Source of the DNA: Tindallia magadiensis
Lineage (GTDB): Bacteria; Bacillota; Clostridia; Peptostreptococcales; Tindalliaceae
Assembly: GCF_900113635.1 (NCBI RefSeq)
Contig: NZ_FOQA01000001.1
Span: 558,001 to 622,000 of the forward strand
Reading direction: 5' to 3'
Length of the DNA stretch: 64,000 nucleotides
Made by a program: the position numbers and the translations under genes. The notes under the pieces are model-generated. The model searched no databases. It worked only from the letters and a program-made list of their open reading frames with translations, and was not told where the DNA came from. Below, in pieces: positions 26,138 through 35,993 of the stretch (within the stretch, counting starts at the first letter, position 1; every line of letters begins with the position of its first letter).

Positions 26138-28276
26138 TTACTTCCTACCTTTCAATTCTTTGATATCCATTTCTGGATATTTGATTCTCTCATGCATAAT
26201 CCCTGCCAGCATTTGTGCAAATACTTGCCTGATATCTTTCAATTCCGTAAGGGTTAACTGACTGTCCTCCAACTGACCGTCTTCCAGCTTTGACTGAATG
26301 ATTTTTTTAATCACTTGTTCTATTTTGTCTCTATTAGGACTTTCAAGACTTCTAACAGCCGCTTCTGCCGAATCAGCCAACATCAAAATAGCTGTCTCTC
26401 TTGTTTGTGGTATTGGTCCTGGATAGCGATACATCATTTCGTCTATCGTTTTAGGGTCTTCACATTCTGACTGTGCTTTATGATAGAAATAGGCAGCCAA
26501 CGTGGTCCCATGATGTTCTTTGATAAAAGCAAGGATTTCATCTGGCAGCTTGTTTTTCTCTCCGATTTCAATGCCATCTTTAACATGTCCTGTAATGATC
26601 AGGGCACTTAGAGATGGTGCCAGTTTGTCGTGGGGATTCTCTGATGTAAACTGATTCTCTTTGAAAAAATAGGGCCTTTTCACTTTTCCTATATCATGAT
26701 AAAAAGCTCCCACCCGAACGAGCAAACCGTCTCCACCTATCTCATTAACAGCGGCTTCTGCCAAATTTCCCACCACGATGCTATGGTGATAGGTTCCTGG
26801 CGCTTCCATCAGAAGCTGTTTTAACAAAGGATGAGATGGGTTGGATAATTCTATGAGTTTGACAGACGTTAAGATTGAAAAACTATATTCCCAGAAAGGC
26901 AATGTACCAATTGCTAATATGGCACAAAGAATACCATTGAACAGACCCATCCCTGCATCCTGCAAAACATGCAGGGTTTGATGGTTGCCAATAAGACCAA
27001 AGCTGGTGATAATAATCACATTGGATATCCCAACCATTAATCCGGAAAAAAAGATTTTCCCTCTCTGTTTTGTGTTAATCATGCTTAGAACAGCCACCGT
27101 ACCTCCTGTAAGCCCCATAACTAAAATCATTAGGTCGTTCCCTGCCATAATAGCAATAAGGATACTTAGGACTGCATTAGCAATTAAGGCAAGCCTTGCT
27201 TCCAGCAATAACGTTAATAGCATTGCTCCTGTAGCAATAGGGATCAGGTAAATGGTTAAGATGCCAATCGGTTTGGCTGATATCAGGACGAGTAACATGA
27301 TAATAACCAACAGTAAGATTCTTTTTGTTTTATAAAAATACTCGGGATGAAAAAGCCATATATAGCCTGTCATAATAGCCATTATTAGTAAAATAACAGA
27401 GGATATACCGCTATATAATCTGGCATCCGGTCGAAACTCGCTTTCTATCAGACCTAATTCTTTCATGATAACAAAGGTATCTACTGAAATCCGTTCTCCT
27501 TGCTCCGCTAAAATATCTCCTCTCCGGATCACTACCGGCGTAACCGCTTCTCTAGCTTCTTCTCTAAGCTGTTCCGTTGATTCAACATCCATAAATTGAT
27601 TTGGTCTAATGGTGGCGTTGATTACTGCTATTGCTGACTCTTTTAAGGGTTCGTCCAATTCTGTCAAAGAGTTAAAAAAATCTCTAATTTCACTTTTTTC
27701 TTCCTGTAGTTCCGCTACCTTAATGCCACTGTTCATGCGCTGGGCAATAATTTCATAAAGATAGTTTTCGACACTGTTTAATCGTTCCTCTGAAACTTGT
27801 AAAAAAACCTGTAAATGTACTTCTGCAATACCAAGATGATTATCTTCCATCTGATTTAACTGCTCTCGAAGTGTTTCCTTTTCTTCTTTTACTTGGTATA
27901 GTTTTTCAAAAAACTTCTCAATGTCATTTTTAACTTCATTAAAAACAGCTGAGTCTGTCCGATAAACGGAGTTGATTTCTTCAGCCGCTTCTCGCCTTAA
28001 ATTGTCAGTAGTGTGCGTATCAATAATCATTCTGGGTGAAATAATGTTCTCGGGCGCTATTTGACCGGCTCTTAACTGGTATTGCACCGGTTGAAGACTG
28101 GTTAATAACAAATAAAAGGTCGTAACAAAAAAAAGCAGACCTAGTAAAACATAGTGCCATGTCAGTTTTCTTGATAAAATTTTCTTTTCATCATGAGCTG
28201 ATAATTTCTTTTTTTCCAGTATTCTTTTCTTTTGCATCCTAGCTCTTCGCTGACTTAGTTTTTCAAAAACTCCCAT
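26138..28276 (-). CDS. pgpH: 7TM-HD domain cyclic-di-AMP phosphodiesterase, PgpH family
   Basis: Membrane phosphodiesterase of about 712 residues. It has a leading membrane helix (about residues 40-62), an extracellular 7TMR-HDED domain, seven membrane helices (about 290-480), and a cytoplasmic HD domain. The HD domain shows YHHSIVVGNLAEAA, FYHDIGK and ADSAEAAVRS. By family knowledge it hydrolyses cyclic-di-AMP, which governs potassium and osmotic balance. The start could be 28276 or 28288; GGGGG lies before the former. It lies directly between phoH and ybeY. Confidence 0.93.
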   Translation of the reverse strand: MGVFEKLSQRRARMQKKRILEKKKLSAHDEKKILSRKLTWHYVLLGLLFFVTTFYLLLTSLQPVQYQLRAGQIAPENIISPRMIIDTHTTDNLRREAAEEINSVYRTDSAVFNEVKNDIEKFFEKLYQVKEEKETLREQLNQMEDNHLGIAEVHLQVFLQVSEERLNSVENYLYEIIAQRMNSGIKVAELQEEKSEIRDFFNSLTELDEPLKESAIAVINATIRPNQFMDVESTEQLREEAREAVTPVVIRRGDILAEQGERISVDTFVIMKELGLIESEFRPDARLYSGISSVILLIMAIMTGYIWLFHPEYFYKTKRILLLVIIMLLVLISAKPIGILTIYLIPIATGAMLLTLLLEARLALIANAVLSILIAIMAGNDLMILVMGLTGGTVAVLSMINTKQRGKIFFSGLMVGISNVIIITSFGLIGNHQTLHVLQDAGMGLFNGILCAILAIGTLPFWEYSFSILTSVKLIELSNPSHPLLKQLLMEAPGTYHHSIVVGNLAEAAVNEIGGDGLLVRVGAFYHDIGKVKRPYFFKENQFTSENPHDKLAPSLSALIITGHVKDGIEIGEKNKLPDEILAFIKEHHGTTLAAYFYHKAQSECEDPKTIDEMMYRYPGPIPQTRETAILMLADSAEAAVRSLESPNRDKIEQVIKKIIQSKLEDGQLEDSQLTLTELKDIRQVFAQMLAGIMHERIKYPEMDIKELKGRK

Positions 28277-28306
28277 GGAAACCCCCATCTTTGTACGATC
28301 ATTAAG

Positions 28307-29263
28307 TTATTTTTTATTTTCATAAGCGTTAATAATCTTTTGAACAAGCGAATGTCTTACAACATCTTGCTGTGTTAAATAAACCCGTCCTATTTCACTT
28401 ATGTCTTTCACTATTTCCAGAGCTTGTACCAACCCAGATGATTTGCCCCGCGGCAAGTCAATTTGCGTCACATCTCCGGTAATAACCGTTTTTGAACCTA
28501 TCCCCATACGGGTTAAGAACATTTTCATCTGTTCCTCTGTTGTATTCTGAGCTTCATCCAAAATAACAAAAGAATTCTCTAATGTTCGCCCTCTCATGTA
28601 GGCTAATGGTGCTACTTCGATTAGCCCTCTTTCCATATATTTTTGAAATTTTTCATATCCTAATATATCAAAAAGAGAATCATACAAAGGCCTTAAATAT
28701 GGATCTACCTTTTCTTTAAGATCGCCTGGTAAAAACCCCAAGTTTTCGCCTGCTTCTATAGCGGGACGAGTAAGGATTATCTTGTTTACCTCTTTCAATC
28801 CGAAAGCTTTCACCGCCATCGCAACCGCTAAATAAGTTTTCCCTGTACCGGCAGGTCCAATTCCAAAAGTCAGGTCTTTTTCTTGCATCACAGAAACATA
28901 ATAGGATTGTCCAACGGTTTTGGGCTTTATGGTTTTTCCTTTTGCTGTCATGTAAATCGGTTCACTAACAAATTCCTGAACACTGTTTGAATTTCCCTGA
29001 ATCAATTGTTGAAGAAAATATTCTACTTTTTGAGAAGAAATATCGCCATTTATTTTCTTTTCCTGTATTAATAGCGACAACAGTTCTTCCACTAAAGAAA
29101 CATTTGCAGGTTTTCCTGTTAAGAGTATGTTATCATCACGGTTAATAAGTTCCACGCCTAGCGCTTTTCTGATCATTCTAGCATGACGATCTTGAGTCCC
29201 AAATAATTCGCGTATTAATGTGGCATCAAGTATGCGAATCGACTTTTGTGCTTCTACTGTCAA
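28307..29263 (-). CDS. phoH: PhoH-like ATPase
   Basis: Predicted RNA-associated P-loop ATPase of 318 residues. Walker A is GPAGTGKTYLA at about residue 138 and Walker B is FVILDEAQNTT near 233. TRPAIEAGENLGFLPGDL is a family hallmark. A short N-terminal KH-like segment precedes. The start is TTG at 29263, six bases after GGAGGG. In many spore formers yqfC and yqfD stand upstream; here they do not. Confidence 0.94.
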   Translation of the reverse strand: MTVEAQKSIRILDATLIRELFGTQDRHARMIRKALGVELINRDDNILLTGKPANVSLVEELLSLLIQEKKINGDISSQKVEYFLQQLIQGNSNSVQEFVSEPIYMTAKGKTIKPKTVGQSYYVSVMQEKDLTFGIGPAGTGKTYLAVAMAVKAFGLKEVNKIILTRPAIEAGENLGFLPGDLKEKVDPYLRPLYDSLFDILGYEKFQKYMERGLIEVAPLAYMRGRTLENSFVILDEAQNTTEEQMKMFLTRMGIGSKTVITGDVTQIDLPRGKSSGLVQALEIVKDISEIGRVYLTQQDVVRHSLVQKIINAYENKK

Positions 29264-29382
29264 AGAATACCCTCCATTTCTTTGTATTAAAAAGATTTCT
29301 CTAGCCCATTATACCTTATTATCTGTCTCCACTCCACTTTTTTTCATGAAAGGGCTCTGTCGCTTGGTAATCTTTGATAATA

Positions 29383-29411
29383 AAAGGAGCGCCCAAGATC
29401 AGCGCTCCTTT
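29383..29411. terminator. Bidirectional-looking terminator before phoH
   Basis: AAAGGAGCGC and GCGCTCCTTT form a perfect 10-bp stem with a 9-base loop, with T-rich sequence on either side. It ends the nfeD-floA-29421 transcript on the minus strand. Confidence 0.85.
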
Positions 29412-29420
29412 TATTACTTT

Positions 29421-29918
29421 TTAATTTTTCCGATGTCCTTTTGGTTTTCCAAGAATTTCAGAAAACACGATCCCATTATAAATGCTTTGTTGGTTCACCT
29501 GAAGTCGTCTTGACGAAAGGTTATCTTTAATCTCATTGGCATAAATAGGACTCTGTTGCTTTACTTCCTTACTTGGTTCCGGTATTGATTTTTTCTTTTG
29601 GGCTTTTTTAGTGCTTTTTTCTTTGTGAATCGGAGTTGTTTTATTTTCTTTACTTTCTTCTTTAATTTCCTTTTCTTGAGACTCTGCTGCCAAATCGTTT
29701 TGCATCTCTCTTAAAATATCCTGAAGCGTGCGTTTCCCTTTAGGTTGTTTAGATTTTTGAGAAGATGTTTCAACTGGCGATGAAGCTGTTTCTATATCAG
29801 ACTGACGAGTGGTAACTGTCTGCTGCTTTTTTCTTTGCTGCTGAGCCTGCTTTCGCTTATTGGTAAGGGAAGACAGTGCAATTAAAACCACAAATATGAG
29901 GATGCTTTCAATTTGCAT
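29421..29918 (-). CDS. Single-pass membrane protein with charged disordered tail
   Basis: A 165-residue protein with one N-terminal membrane helix (IESILIFVVLIALSSL) followed by a long Lys/Glu/Gln/Ser-rich segment that looks disordered. A short, more ordered C-terminus reads YNGIVFSEILGKPKGHRKN. I do not recognise a named family; the terminal FSEILGKPK motif looks like a conserved short motif. It lies 12 bp after floA and before a strong terminator, so it is the last gene of the nfeD-floA operon. That suggests a link with flotillin membrane domains, by inference only. Confidence 0.75.
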   Translation of the reverse strand: MQIESILIFVVLIALSSLTNKRKQAQQQRKKQQTVTTRQSDIETASSPVETSSQKSKQPKGKRTLQDILREMQNDLAAESQEKEIKEESKENKTTPIHKEKSTKKAQKKKSIPEPSKEVKQQSPIYANEIKDNLSSRRLQVNQQSIYNGIVFSEILGKPKGHRKN

Positions 29919-29930
29919 ACCATCACTTCC

Positions 29931-30929
29931 TTATTTGTCCGTTTGATCATCGTGTGGCGATTGATTAACTTTAGAAATTGCATTTCTCATTTCTGTATCA
30001 GACATTACATTTTTCATGTTGTAATAATCCATCACACCTAAATTACCATCTTTAAGAGCTTGAGACAGTGCTTTTGGTACTTCAGCTTCGGCTTCAACTA
30101 CTTTTGCTCGCATTTCTTCGACAGCTGCTTTCATTTCCTGTTCTTTCGCTACTGCCATTGCTCTTCTTTCCTCTGCTTTTGCTTGTGCAATTCGTTTGTC
30201 GGCATCTGCCTGATCTGTTTGAAGTTGAGCACCAATGTTTCGACCAATATCAATATCCGCTATATCAATGGATAAAATTTCAAAAGCTGTTCCTGCATCC
30301 AACCCTTTTGTCAGAACCGTTCTGGAGATTAGGTCCGGATTTTCCAAAACATCTTTATGTGCATCTGAAGAACCTACGGTCGTAACAATACCTTCTCCAA
30401 CACGTGCAATAATCGTTTCTTCACCAGCACCCCCTACCAAGCGCTCAATGTTTGCGCGCACAGTAACTCGTGCTTTAACCATTACTTCTATCCCATTTTT
30501 TGCAACAGCAGCAATTTTAGGAGTTTCAATAACTTTAGGATTTACACTGACTTGTACTGCTTGTAACACGTCTCGACCTGCCAAGTCAATGGCTGCCGCC
30601 CGTTCAAATACTAGGTTGATTTCTGCTCGTTGTGCCGCAATCAAGGCATCTACCACTCGGTTAACATCTCCACCAGCCAAGAAATGAGCTTCCAGTTTGT
30701 CTGAGTTCATCTCAAGACCAGCTTTTGTTGCTTTAATGAGTGGGTTCACAATACTAGAGGGTCTTACTCTTCTAAAGCGCATTCCTACCAGCGTGAAAAT
30801 TCCTATCCGCACACCAGAAAACATGGCTGTTATCCATAATCCAATCGGAAAAAAGCTTAAGAACACCGATAGGATCACCAAAATAACTGCCAAGGTAATA
30901 ATGAGACCAATTAATGTTTCAATGGGCAT
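29931..30929 (-). CDS. floA: Flotillin-like protein FloA
   Basis: Membrane scaffold protein of about 332 residues. A hydrophobic N-terminus (about residues 5-50) is followed by the YqfA/FloA domain ([21 protein letters not shown]) and a coiled-coil rich in Ala/Glu/Lys (about 235-290). By family it organises functional membrane microdomains. ATG at 30929, eight bases after AGGAGG, is preferred to TTG 30935. It is paired with NfeD immediately upstream, the usual partnership. Confidence 0.95.
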   Translation of the reverse strand: MPIETLIGLIITLAVILVILSVFLSFFPIGLWITAMFSGVRIGIFTLVGMRFRRVRPSSIVNPLIKATKAGLEMNSDKLEAHFLAGGDVNRVVDALIAAQRAEINLVFERAAAIDLAGRDVLQAVQVSVNPKVIETPKIAAVAKNGIEVMVKARVTVRANIERLVGGAGEETIIARVGEGIVTTVGSSDAHKDVLENPDLISRTVLTKGLDAGTAFEILSIDIADIDIGRNIGAQLQTDQADADKRIAQAKAEERRAMAVAKEQEMKAAVEEMRAKVVEAEAEVPKALSQALKDGNLGVMDYYNMKNVMSDTEMRNAISKVNQSPHDDQTDK

Positions 30930-30941
30930 AATCAATTCCTC

Positions 30942-32249
30942 CTAATCAATTTTTTTAACAACAATTCTTCGACCTTCCATGCGTATCACTTGCACATTGG
31001 TTCCAGCTTCCAGGTAAACCCCTTCGGACACAGCGTCAATTCTCTCGCCATCAACTTCCACAGTACCTGATGGACGCAAATAGCTGGTAACGATGCCTTT
31101 TTTTCCAACTAAATCTTCCCTTCTCTCAGTACTGGTATACCCTGAATCTGAAGTCATTTTAATCCCAAGGGTCAGCCTGTCAAAATAACTGCTTTTTGGT
31201 GCATATTTTATTATTAAAATCAGTGCAATAATCGACATCAGGAAAGCAACCGCTAAAGAAACAACGGCCACTCCAGTAGTGCTGGATGCCATTACAACAC
31301 TGACAATAATCAAAACTAACCCACCAAGACCAGCGATGCCAAAACCTGGCGCCATCGCTTCTATTAATAGTAACGCAATAGCTGCAAGAAAAACAAGGAT
31401 CACAGCCATTCCTGTGTTACCTGCTAAAATACTACCGCCAAAATATAAAGAAAAAGCAATAAGACTCATGGTTCCACCTACACCAAAACCAGCTGTCATC
31501 ACTTCAATAATCAATCCGATCATTCCTAAGGATAGCAACATAGGTGCTACCAACGAGCTCGTTAATACCTGAGCTATTCTGACGGCTCGGCTTATTTCCA
31601 GCTCCACTGTATTCGCATTACTCAGTCCCATTACGGCCAACACTTCACTAATTCCCCTTGCTGTATAATCAGAAAGTTCCAGATCAAGGGCTTCTGCTGC
31701 CGTAAGATTTAGAAGTTCTCCTTCTTCAACAACATCTTGAATCGCTATTCTTTTATCAGCCATTGCTGCAATTAATTCCGGATCCCGACCCTTTTCCTGT
31801 GCAACAGATCTCAGTTCGCCGGTCCAAGCTGACAAGGCTTTTTCTGTATCAGGAATGGTTTCTGCCGAACCAATATTACTCCCAGGAGCCATGGTAACAT
31901 AGTCTGCCGAAATGGTCAGCAGCACACCAGCCGAAATAGCTCTTGGTGTAACAAAAGATGCGGTTTTCACAGGAATATCAATAATCATTTCACTAATATT
32001 TTCAGCGCTATCTACTCGTCCACCGTATGTATCGATTGTAAAAATGATCCCTTGGGTGTCCGGATCTTCAAGAGCCGTCAAAATAGATCCAGCTACGAAT
32101 TGTTCCATGGCAGGTCCTACTTCACCTTCCAGGGGTATAATGTAAACATTTCCCTCTCCTTCAGCAAATGTCAACACCGAAGATAACAGGATAATGCTAA
32201 GTATTGCCATAATCATTCGATTGTATTTTCTAAGCCTTTTTCTATCCAT
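30942..32249 (-). CDS. NfeD-family membrane-bound ClpP-class serine protease
   Basis: A 435-residue NfeD1b-type protein: signal peptide (about residues 10-30), a ClpP-fold domain (about 33-220) with IDTYGGRVDSA, ISAGVLLTISADYVTMAPGSNIGSA and a lysine in MADKRI, four or five membrane helices (about 235-350), and a C-terminal OB-like domain (GKKGIVTSYLRPSGTVEVDGERI). These proteins act with flotillins. The serine of SAG is the presumed nucleophile. A TATAAT lies about 75 bp upstream of the start, with no clear -35 box. Confidence 0.9.
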   Translation of the reverse strand: MDRKRLRKYNRMIMAILSIILLSSVLTFAEGEGNVYIIPLEGEVGPAMEQFVAGSILTALEDPDTQGIIFTIDTYGGRVDSAENISEMIIDIPVKTASFVTPRAISAGVLLTISADYVTMAPGSNIGSAETIPDTEKALSAWTGELRSVAQEKGRDPELIAAMADKRIAIQDVVEEGELLNLTAAEALDLELSDYTARGISEVLAVMGLSNANTVELEISRAVRIAQVLTSSLVAPMLLSLGMIGLIIEVMTAGFGVGGTMSLIAFSLYFGGSILAGNTGMAVILVFLAAIALLLIEAMAPGFGIAGLGGLVLIIVSVVMASSTTGVAVVSLAVAFLMSIIALILIIKYAPKSSYFDRLTLGIKMTSDSGYTSTERREDLVGKKGIVTSYLRPSGTVEVDGERIDAVSEGVYLEAGTNVQVIRMEGRRIVVKKID

Positions 32250-32362
32250 TCTTTATCTCCTTTTTTCATCCTTTAAAATAGATGATCGCTTCAATACTAT
32301 TAATCGTGTAACTGTTTATATTATAACTTTCTTTTTAATGAATAGCTACAATGTATGTACTT

Positions 32363-32388
32363 AAAAACCCGGCTAAGCCGGGTTTTTT
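32363..32388. terminator. Bidirectional terminator downstream of yqeY
   Basis: AAAAACCCGGC and GCCGGGTTTTT form an 11-bp stem with a 3-base loop. T-runs are present on both strands. It ends the operon that finishes with rpsU and yqeY. Confidence 0.9.
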
Positions 32389-32389
32389 G

Positions 32390-32836
32390 TTATGATTGGA
32401 GCTTTTGACGCACCAGCTGACTGACAACCTTTCCATCTGCTTTTCCCTGAGTATCTTTTTTTACTATACTCATAACAGATCCCATGTCTTTCATGGTTTG
32501 AGCACCGGTTTCATCAATCGCTTTTTGGATGATTAATTGTAATTCTTCATCAGACAATGGCTCCGGTAAATAGGTTTCCAGAATAGATATCTCTGCTTCT
32601 GTCTGCTCTACCAAGTCATCTCTGCCGCCATTTTGAAAAGATTCAAGTGCGTCTTTTCGTTGTTTGATCTGTTTTACGATGATTTGAATAACATCATCAT
32701 CTAACAGTTCTTTGCGTTCATCAACTTCGATTTGCTTTACGGAGGAACGAATCATAGTTATGACATTTTTCCGTGTAAGCTCTTTATTTTTCATGGCTGT
32801 TTTAAGATCTTCTGCTAATAGATCTTTAAGAGACAT
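32390..32836 (-). CDS. yqeY: GatB/YqeY domain protein
   Basis: A 148-residue all-helical protein related to the tail of GatB, the amidotransferase that fixes misacylated tRNA. It begins MSLKDLLAEDLKTAMKNKE and ends KADGKVVSQLVRQKL, both typical. A role in tRNA-dependent amidation is suggested by family but not shown. ATG at 32836 with GGGTGA upstream is preferred to 32863. It follows rpsU, the common arrangement. Confidence 0.92.
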   Translation of the reverse strand: MSLKDLLAEDLKTAMKNKELTRKNVITMIRSSVKQIEVDERKELLDDDVIQIIVKQIKQRKDALESFQNGGRDDLVEQTEAEISILETYLPEPLSDEELQLIIQKAIDETGAQTMKDMGSVMSIVKKDTQGKADGKVVSQLVRQKLQS

Positions 32837-32889
32837 ATGCTTCACCCAACACTTCCGTTTCATTTAGTCTTATACTATTTTTGGTACAA

Positions 32890-33072
32890 TTAGAATTTTT
32901 TTGCATTCTTTCTTCTTGCCGCTTCTGACTTTTTCTTGCGACGAACACTGGGTTTTTCATAATGTTCTCTTTTCCGCACTTCTGATAAAACCCCGGATTT
33001 CGCGCACTGACGTTTAAAACGACGAAGAGCGTTGTCTAATGATTCATTATCTTTCACTTTAATCTCTGACAT
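32890..33072 (-). CDS. rpsU: 30S ribosomal protein S21
   Basis: Small basic ribosomal protein of 60 residues, [20 protein letters not shown] to the Lys/Arg-rich end. It binds the 30S subunit near the anti-Shine-Dalgarno region. The start is fixed by GGAGGGAG upstream and by family length; the open frame runs further upstream to 33234 without support. It lies between the HIT gene and yqeY. Confidence 0.98.
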   Translation of the reverse strand: MSEIKVKDNESLDNALRRFKRQCAKSGVLSEVRKREHYEKPSVRRKKKSEAARRKNAKKF

Positions 33073-33202
33073 TGACTTCTCCCTCCCTCCGCTTGCACAA
33101 ACATGTGCGTAATTCCTGACAGAATCTCTGTCAGCCTTGCATTCGAGTTGATTGAACACGTTCCAATTATAACCTATATGAGTTTTGAATGCAACATTGT
33201 TT

Positions 33203-33550
33203 TTAACCCGGAGGCCATTGCATTCCACGACCACCCAGTAAGTGAAAATGTAAGTGTCCTACAGTTTGCCCACCATCTTTACCGCAATTAGTAACCACTC
33301 GATAGCCATCTTCCATCAAGTTTTCCTTCGAAACTAACTCGTTAATGCTTCCAAATATTTCTGGCAGAAAGTTTTTTCTTTTTTCATCATCCAAGTCACT
33401 TAAGGATTCCACATGTTCTTTTGGTATCACCAAAATATGGTTGGGGGCAACTGGGGCCACGTCACGAAAAGCAATCACGTTATCACTCTCATATACAATT
33501 TCTGATGGTAATTCTTTTTTGACGATTTTGCAAAAAATACAATTATCCAC
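33203..33550 (-). CDS. hinT: HIT-family nucleotide-binding protein
   Basis: Histidine-triad hydrolase of 115 residues, acting on purine nucleotide conjugates such as adenosine phosphoramidates. [13 protein letters not shown] opens it, [11 protein letters not shown] is in the middle, and the triad [17 protein letters not shown] closes it. GTG at 33550 is preferred because AAGGAGGTG is placed correctly for it. It stands between mtaB and rpsU in the conserved order. Confidence 0.94.
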   Translation of the reverse strand: MDNCIFCKIVKKELPSEIVYESDNVIAFRDVAPVAPNHILVIPKEHVESLSDLDDEKRKNFLPEIFGSINELVSKENLMEDGYRVVTNCGKDGGQTVGHLHFHLLGGRGMQWPPG

Positions 33551-33619
33551 TATGCACACCTCCTTCAGTTTAAGCTCCATTATTATTTATTCCACAGAAA
33601 AGTCAAAATTCCTTCTTTT

Positions 33620-34951
33620 TCACTTGGGTTTTTCTCTGTTTTTCACTGGACTTCCAATCAAAAAATCTTTTTTTATATCTGTCACAGTAACCGGTACGAT
33701 TTTTTTGATGTTTTCACTATTAAGCAAGGCTTTGACCTGTAAATATTCAGCTGTATGTCCGATCATCCAGTCTTCGCCTTCTGTGCAGTATCTTTCAAAC
33801 AAAACGTTCACTTGCTGATTCATAAATTTTTTCATATATTGCAGCCTGCTTTTTCGAACAATTTCATGAAGAATTTCGCTTCTTTTATTTTTGTCCTTAT
33901 CCGATATTTGATTCGGATCCTTCGCCGCTTTTGTTCCTCTTCTCGGAGAGTACTTAAAAATGTGAACCTGACTAAATTCAATATCTTTTATAAATTGGCA
34001 TGTTTTATGAAAATCCGCATCGGTTTCTCCCGGAAAACCAGTAATAATATCCGTTGTAATAGCTGCATTCTGATTCCAACGCCTTATTTCACTCACGATT
34101 TCCCAGTAGTCTTTCGTTGTATATCGTCTAGCCATTTTCTTTAGAATATCATCAGAACCACTTTGTAACGATAAATGAAAGTGAGGGCATAATTTGTCCA
34201 GTTGCATAAGCTTTTTAATAGTATCTTCCTTAAACCAAAACGGGTCCAAAGACCCTAACCGGATTCTCAGTAAATCTGGAATAGCATTAATTTTTTCTAT
34301 TAAAGGAAATAAAGCTTCCGGTTCTTTTCGATCTTTCCCATAGGAGGTTAAGTGTATTCCTGTTAAGACTATTTCTTGATAACCATTCTGAACAAGTTTT
34401 GTAACTTCATGAAGGATTTCTTTTTCTTCACGACTTCTTACCGGTCCTCGTGCATATGGAATAATACAATAACTGCAGTACTGATCGCAACCATCTTGAA
34501 TTTTCACATATGCTCGTGTTTTATCTATCTGATTATCAATGCCTATCGCCTCATATTGGTGCTGTTGCTGATAGTCTTCTACATGAACGCTGGGTCTTTC
34601 TTTTCCGGCCGCTTCTTCAACCGCCTCAACAATTTTACTACGGTTTTGTGTACCTAGAACCACGTGAACACCTTTTATTTCCTTGACCTCATCAGGTTCA
34701 AGCTGAGAGTAGCAGCCTACAACCGCTATGATTGCTTTGGGATTGTTTTTTAGCGCTCGTCTTATTAATTGCCTGGATTTTCGATCTCCTGTATTGGTAA
34801 CCGTACATGTATTGATCACAAAAACATCTGCTTTTTCTTTTTCATCTACTACTTGATACCCCTTTTTTTCAAAGATTTCTAACATAGCCTGGGTTTCATA
34901 TTGATTTACTTTGCATCCAAGTGTACTAATGGCAACGGTATTCATCTTCAT
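33620..34951 (-). CDS. mtaB: tRNA t6A37 C2-methylthiotransferase
   Basis: Radical-SAM enzyme that turns t6A37 of tRNA into ms2t6A. The N-terminal UPF0004 domain has TLGCKVNQYE and NTCTVTNTGDRKSR (extra cluster cysteines). The radical-SAM CxxxCxxC lies in CDQYCSYCIIPYARGP at about residue 153, and a C-terminal TRAM-like domain follows. Length is 443 residues. The start may be 34951 or 34945; both have GGAAGGG nearby. A gap of about 205 bp separates it from rsmE, in which I saw nothing. Confidence 0.95.
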   Translation of the reverse strand: MKMNTVAISTLGCKVNQYETQAMLEIFEKKGYQVVDEKEKADVFVINTCTVTNTGDRKSRQLIRRALKNNPKAIIAVVGCYSQLEPDEVKEIKGVHVVLGTQNRSKIVEAVEEAAGKERPSVHVEDYQQQHQYEAIGIDNQIDKTRAYVKIQDGCDQYCSYCIIPYARGPVRSREEKEILHEVTKLVQNGYQEIVLTGIHLTSYGKDRKEPEALFPLIEKINAIPDLLRIRLGSLDPFWFKEDTIKKLMQLDKLCPHFHLSLQSGSDDILKKMARRYTTKDYWEIVSEIRRWNQNAAITTDIITGFPGETDADFHKTCQFIKDIEFSQVHIFKYSPRRGTKAAKDPNQISDKDKNKRSEILHEIVRKSRLQYMKKFMNQQVNVLFERYCTEGEDWMIGHTAEYLQVKALLNSENIKKIVPVTVTDIKKDFLIGSPVKNREKPK

Positions 34952-35158
34952 TTTCCCTTCCTAACTTTTTTGTACTTGTTATTATGGTACATGACCTTAA
35001 CGTTTCTGTCCAACTAAATATAACCGATCCGGGTATCTTGCTCCAAAACAAAGGATCGTCGTTTCTCTTGCCATTAAAATCACCTTAATCAATTATCTTG
35101 TGTCAACTTATCTTTTATAACCCGTAAGTAAATTATTCAAGCCTGACCCCAGCTACAG

Positions 35159-35914
35159 CTATAGTTCTCTTTCATATAGTACAAAAGATAGCATAGCGAT
35201 TCCTGCTGTTTCTGTTCTTAAAATACGAGGTCCCATCCCTACGGAAATCACACCTGCACTTTGAGCCTGTACAATTTCCTTTTGATGAAAGCCGCCTTCT
35301 GGACCAATCCAAACACCAATATGATCATATTCCATTACACTCGTATGACTGAATATTTTTTTCACAGAAGTACTGGTTTCATTTTCGTATGCAATTAGAT
35401 GTAAATGTTTTGAGTTTTCTTCTTTCCACTCTGCAATGGCGTCATTAAAGTTGATTGGTGTGTGCACTACAGGCATTATGAGTCTTCTGCATTGTTTTGC
35501 AGCTTCTTCCGCTATTTTCTGCCATCTTTCCTTTTTTTTATGCTTATCTTTTTCTTTTAACTGCACTACAGAATACTCTGTTATTATGGGAACAATGGCA
35601 TTTACGCCAAGTTCAACCGCTTTTTGAATAATCAAGTCCATTTTACTGCCTTTAGCCAGCCCTTGAAAAAGAGTGAGCGTTTTATCCTTATTCTCCACGG
35701 ATTTTATTTCTTCTATAATTTCCACTCGTACTTCTTCTTTTCCACTATCAACAATCTGAGTTACAAAACCACTACCCATACCATCTGATATTGTTATTTT
35801 GTTGCCCTCTTTTAGCCGAAGTGATTTTTGTATATGCCTTACATCTTCGCCAACAATCTTTATCTCTTTATCAATTTTATTGATATCTTGAGGTGTTACA
35901 AAAAAATGATGCAT
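35159..35914 (-). CDS. rsmE: 16S rRNA (uracil(1498)-N(3))-methyltransferase
   Basis: SPOUT-family enzyme that methylates U1498 of 16S rRNA. MHHFFVTPQDI opens the PUA-like domain; the C-terminal knot has GVWIGPEGGFHQKE and GPRILRTETAGIAML. Length 251 residues is normal. The start follows AAGGAGGG. It lies between prmA and mtaB. Confidence 0.96.
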   Translation of the reverse strand: MHHFFVTPQDINKIDKEIKIVGEDVRHIQKSLRLKEGNKITISDGMGSGFVTQIVDSGKEEVRVEIIEEIKSVENKDKTLTLFQGLAKGSKMDLIIQKAVELGVNAIVPIITEYSVVQLKEKDKHKKKERWQKIAEEAAKQCRRLIMPVVHTPINFNDAIAEWKEENSKHLHLIAYENETSTSVKKIFSHTSVMEYDHIGVWIGPEGGFHQKEIVQAQSAGVISVGMGPRILRTETAGIAMLSFVLYEREL

Positions 35915-35971
35915 TTTAGCTTCCCTCCTTCTACACCACTATTATACCAGAAAACAACCCTTTCATAAAAA

Positions 35972-35993
35972 AAAGGCCTTAATTAAGGCCTTT
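35972..35993 (-). terminator. Palindromic terminator overlapping the prmA stop
   Basis: AAAGGCCTTAA and TTAAGGCCTTT form a perfect palindrome, followed on the minus strand by a run of T. It covers the last codons and stop of prmA. Some transcripts may read on into rsmE. Confidence 0.7.

Noticed and set aside
30060-30687. Overlapping plus-strand frames opposite floA
   Set aside because: Reverse reading of the Ala/Glu-rich coiled coil of floA; floA is certain.
34952-35158. A possible small RNA gene between rsmE and mtaB
   Set aside because: No terminator hairpin, promoter or conserved structure was visible.
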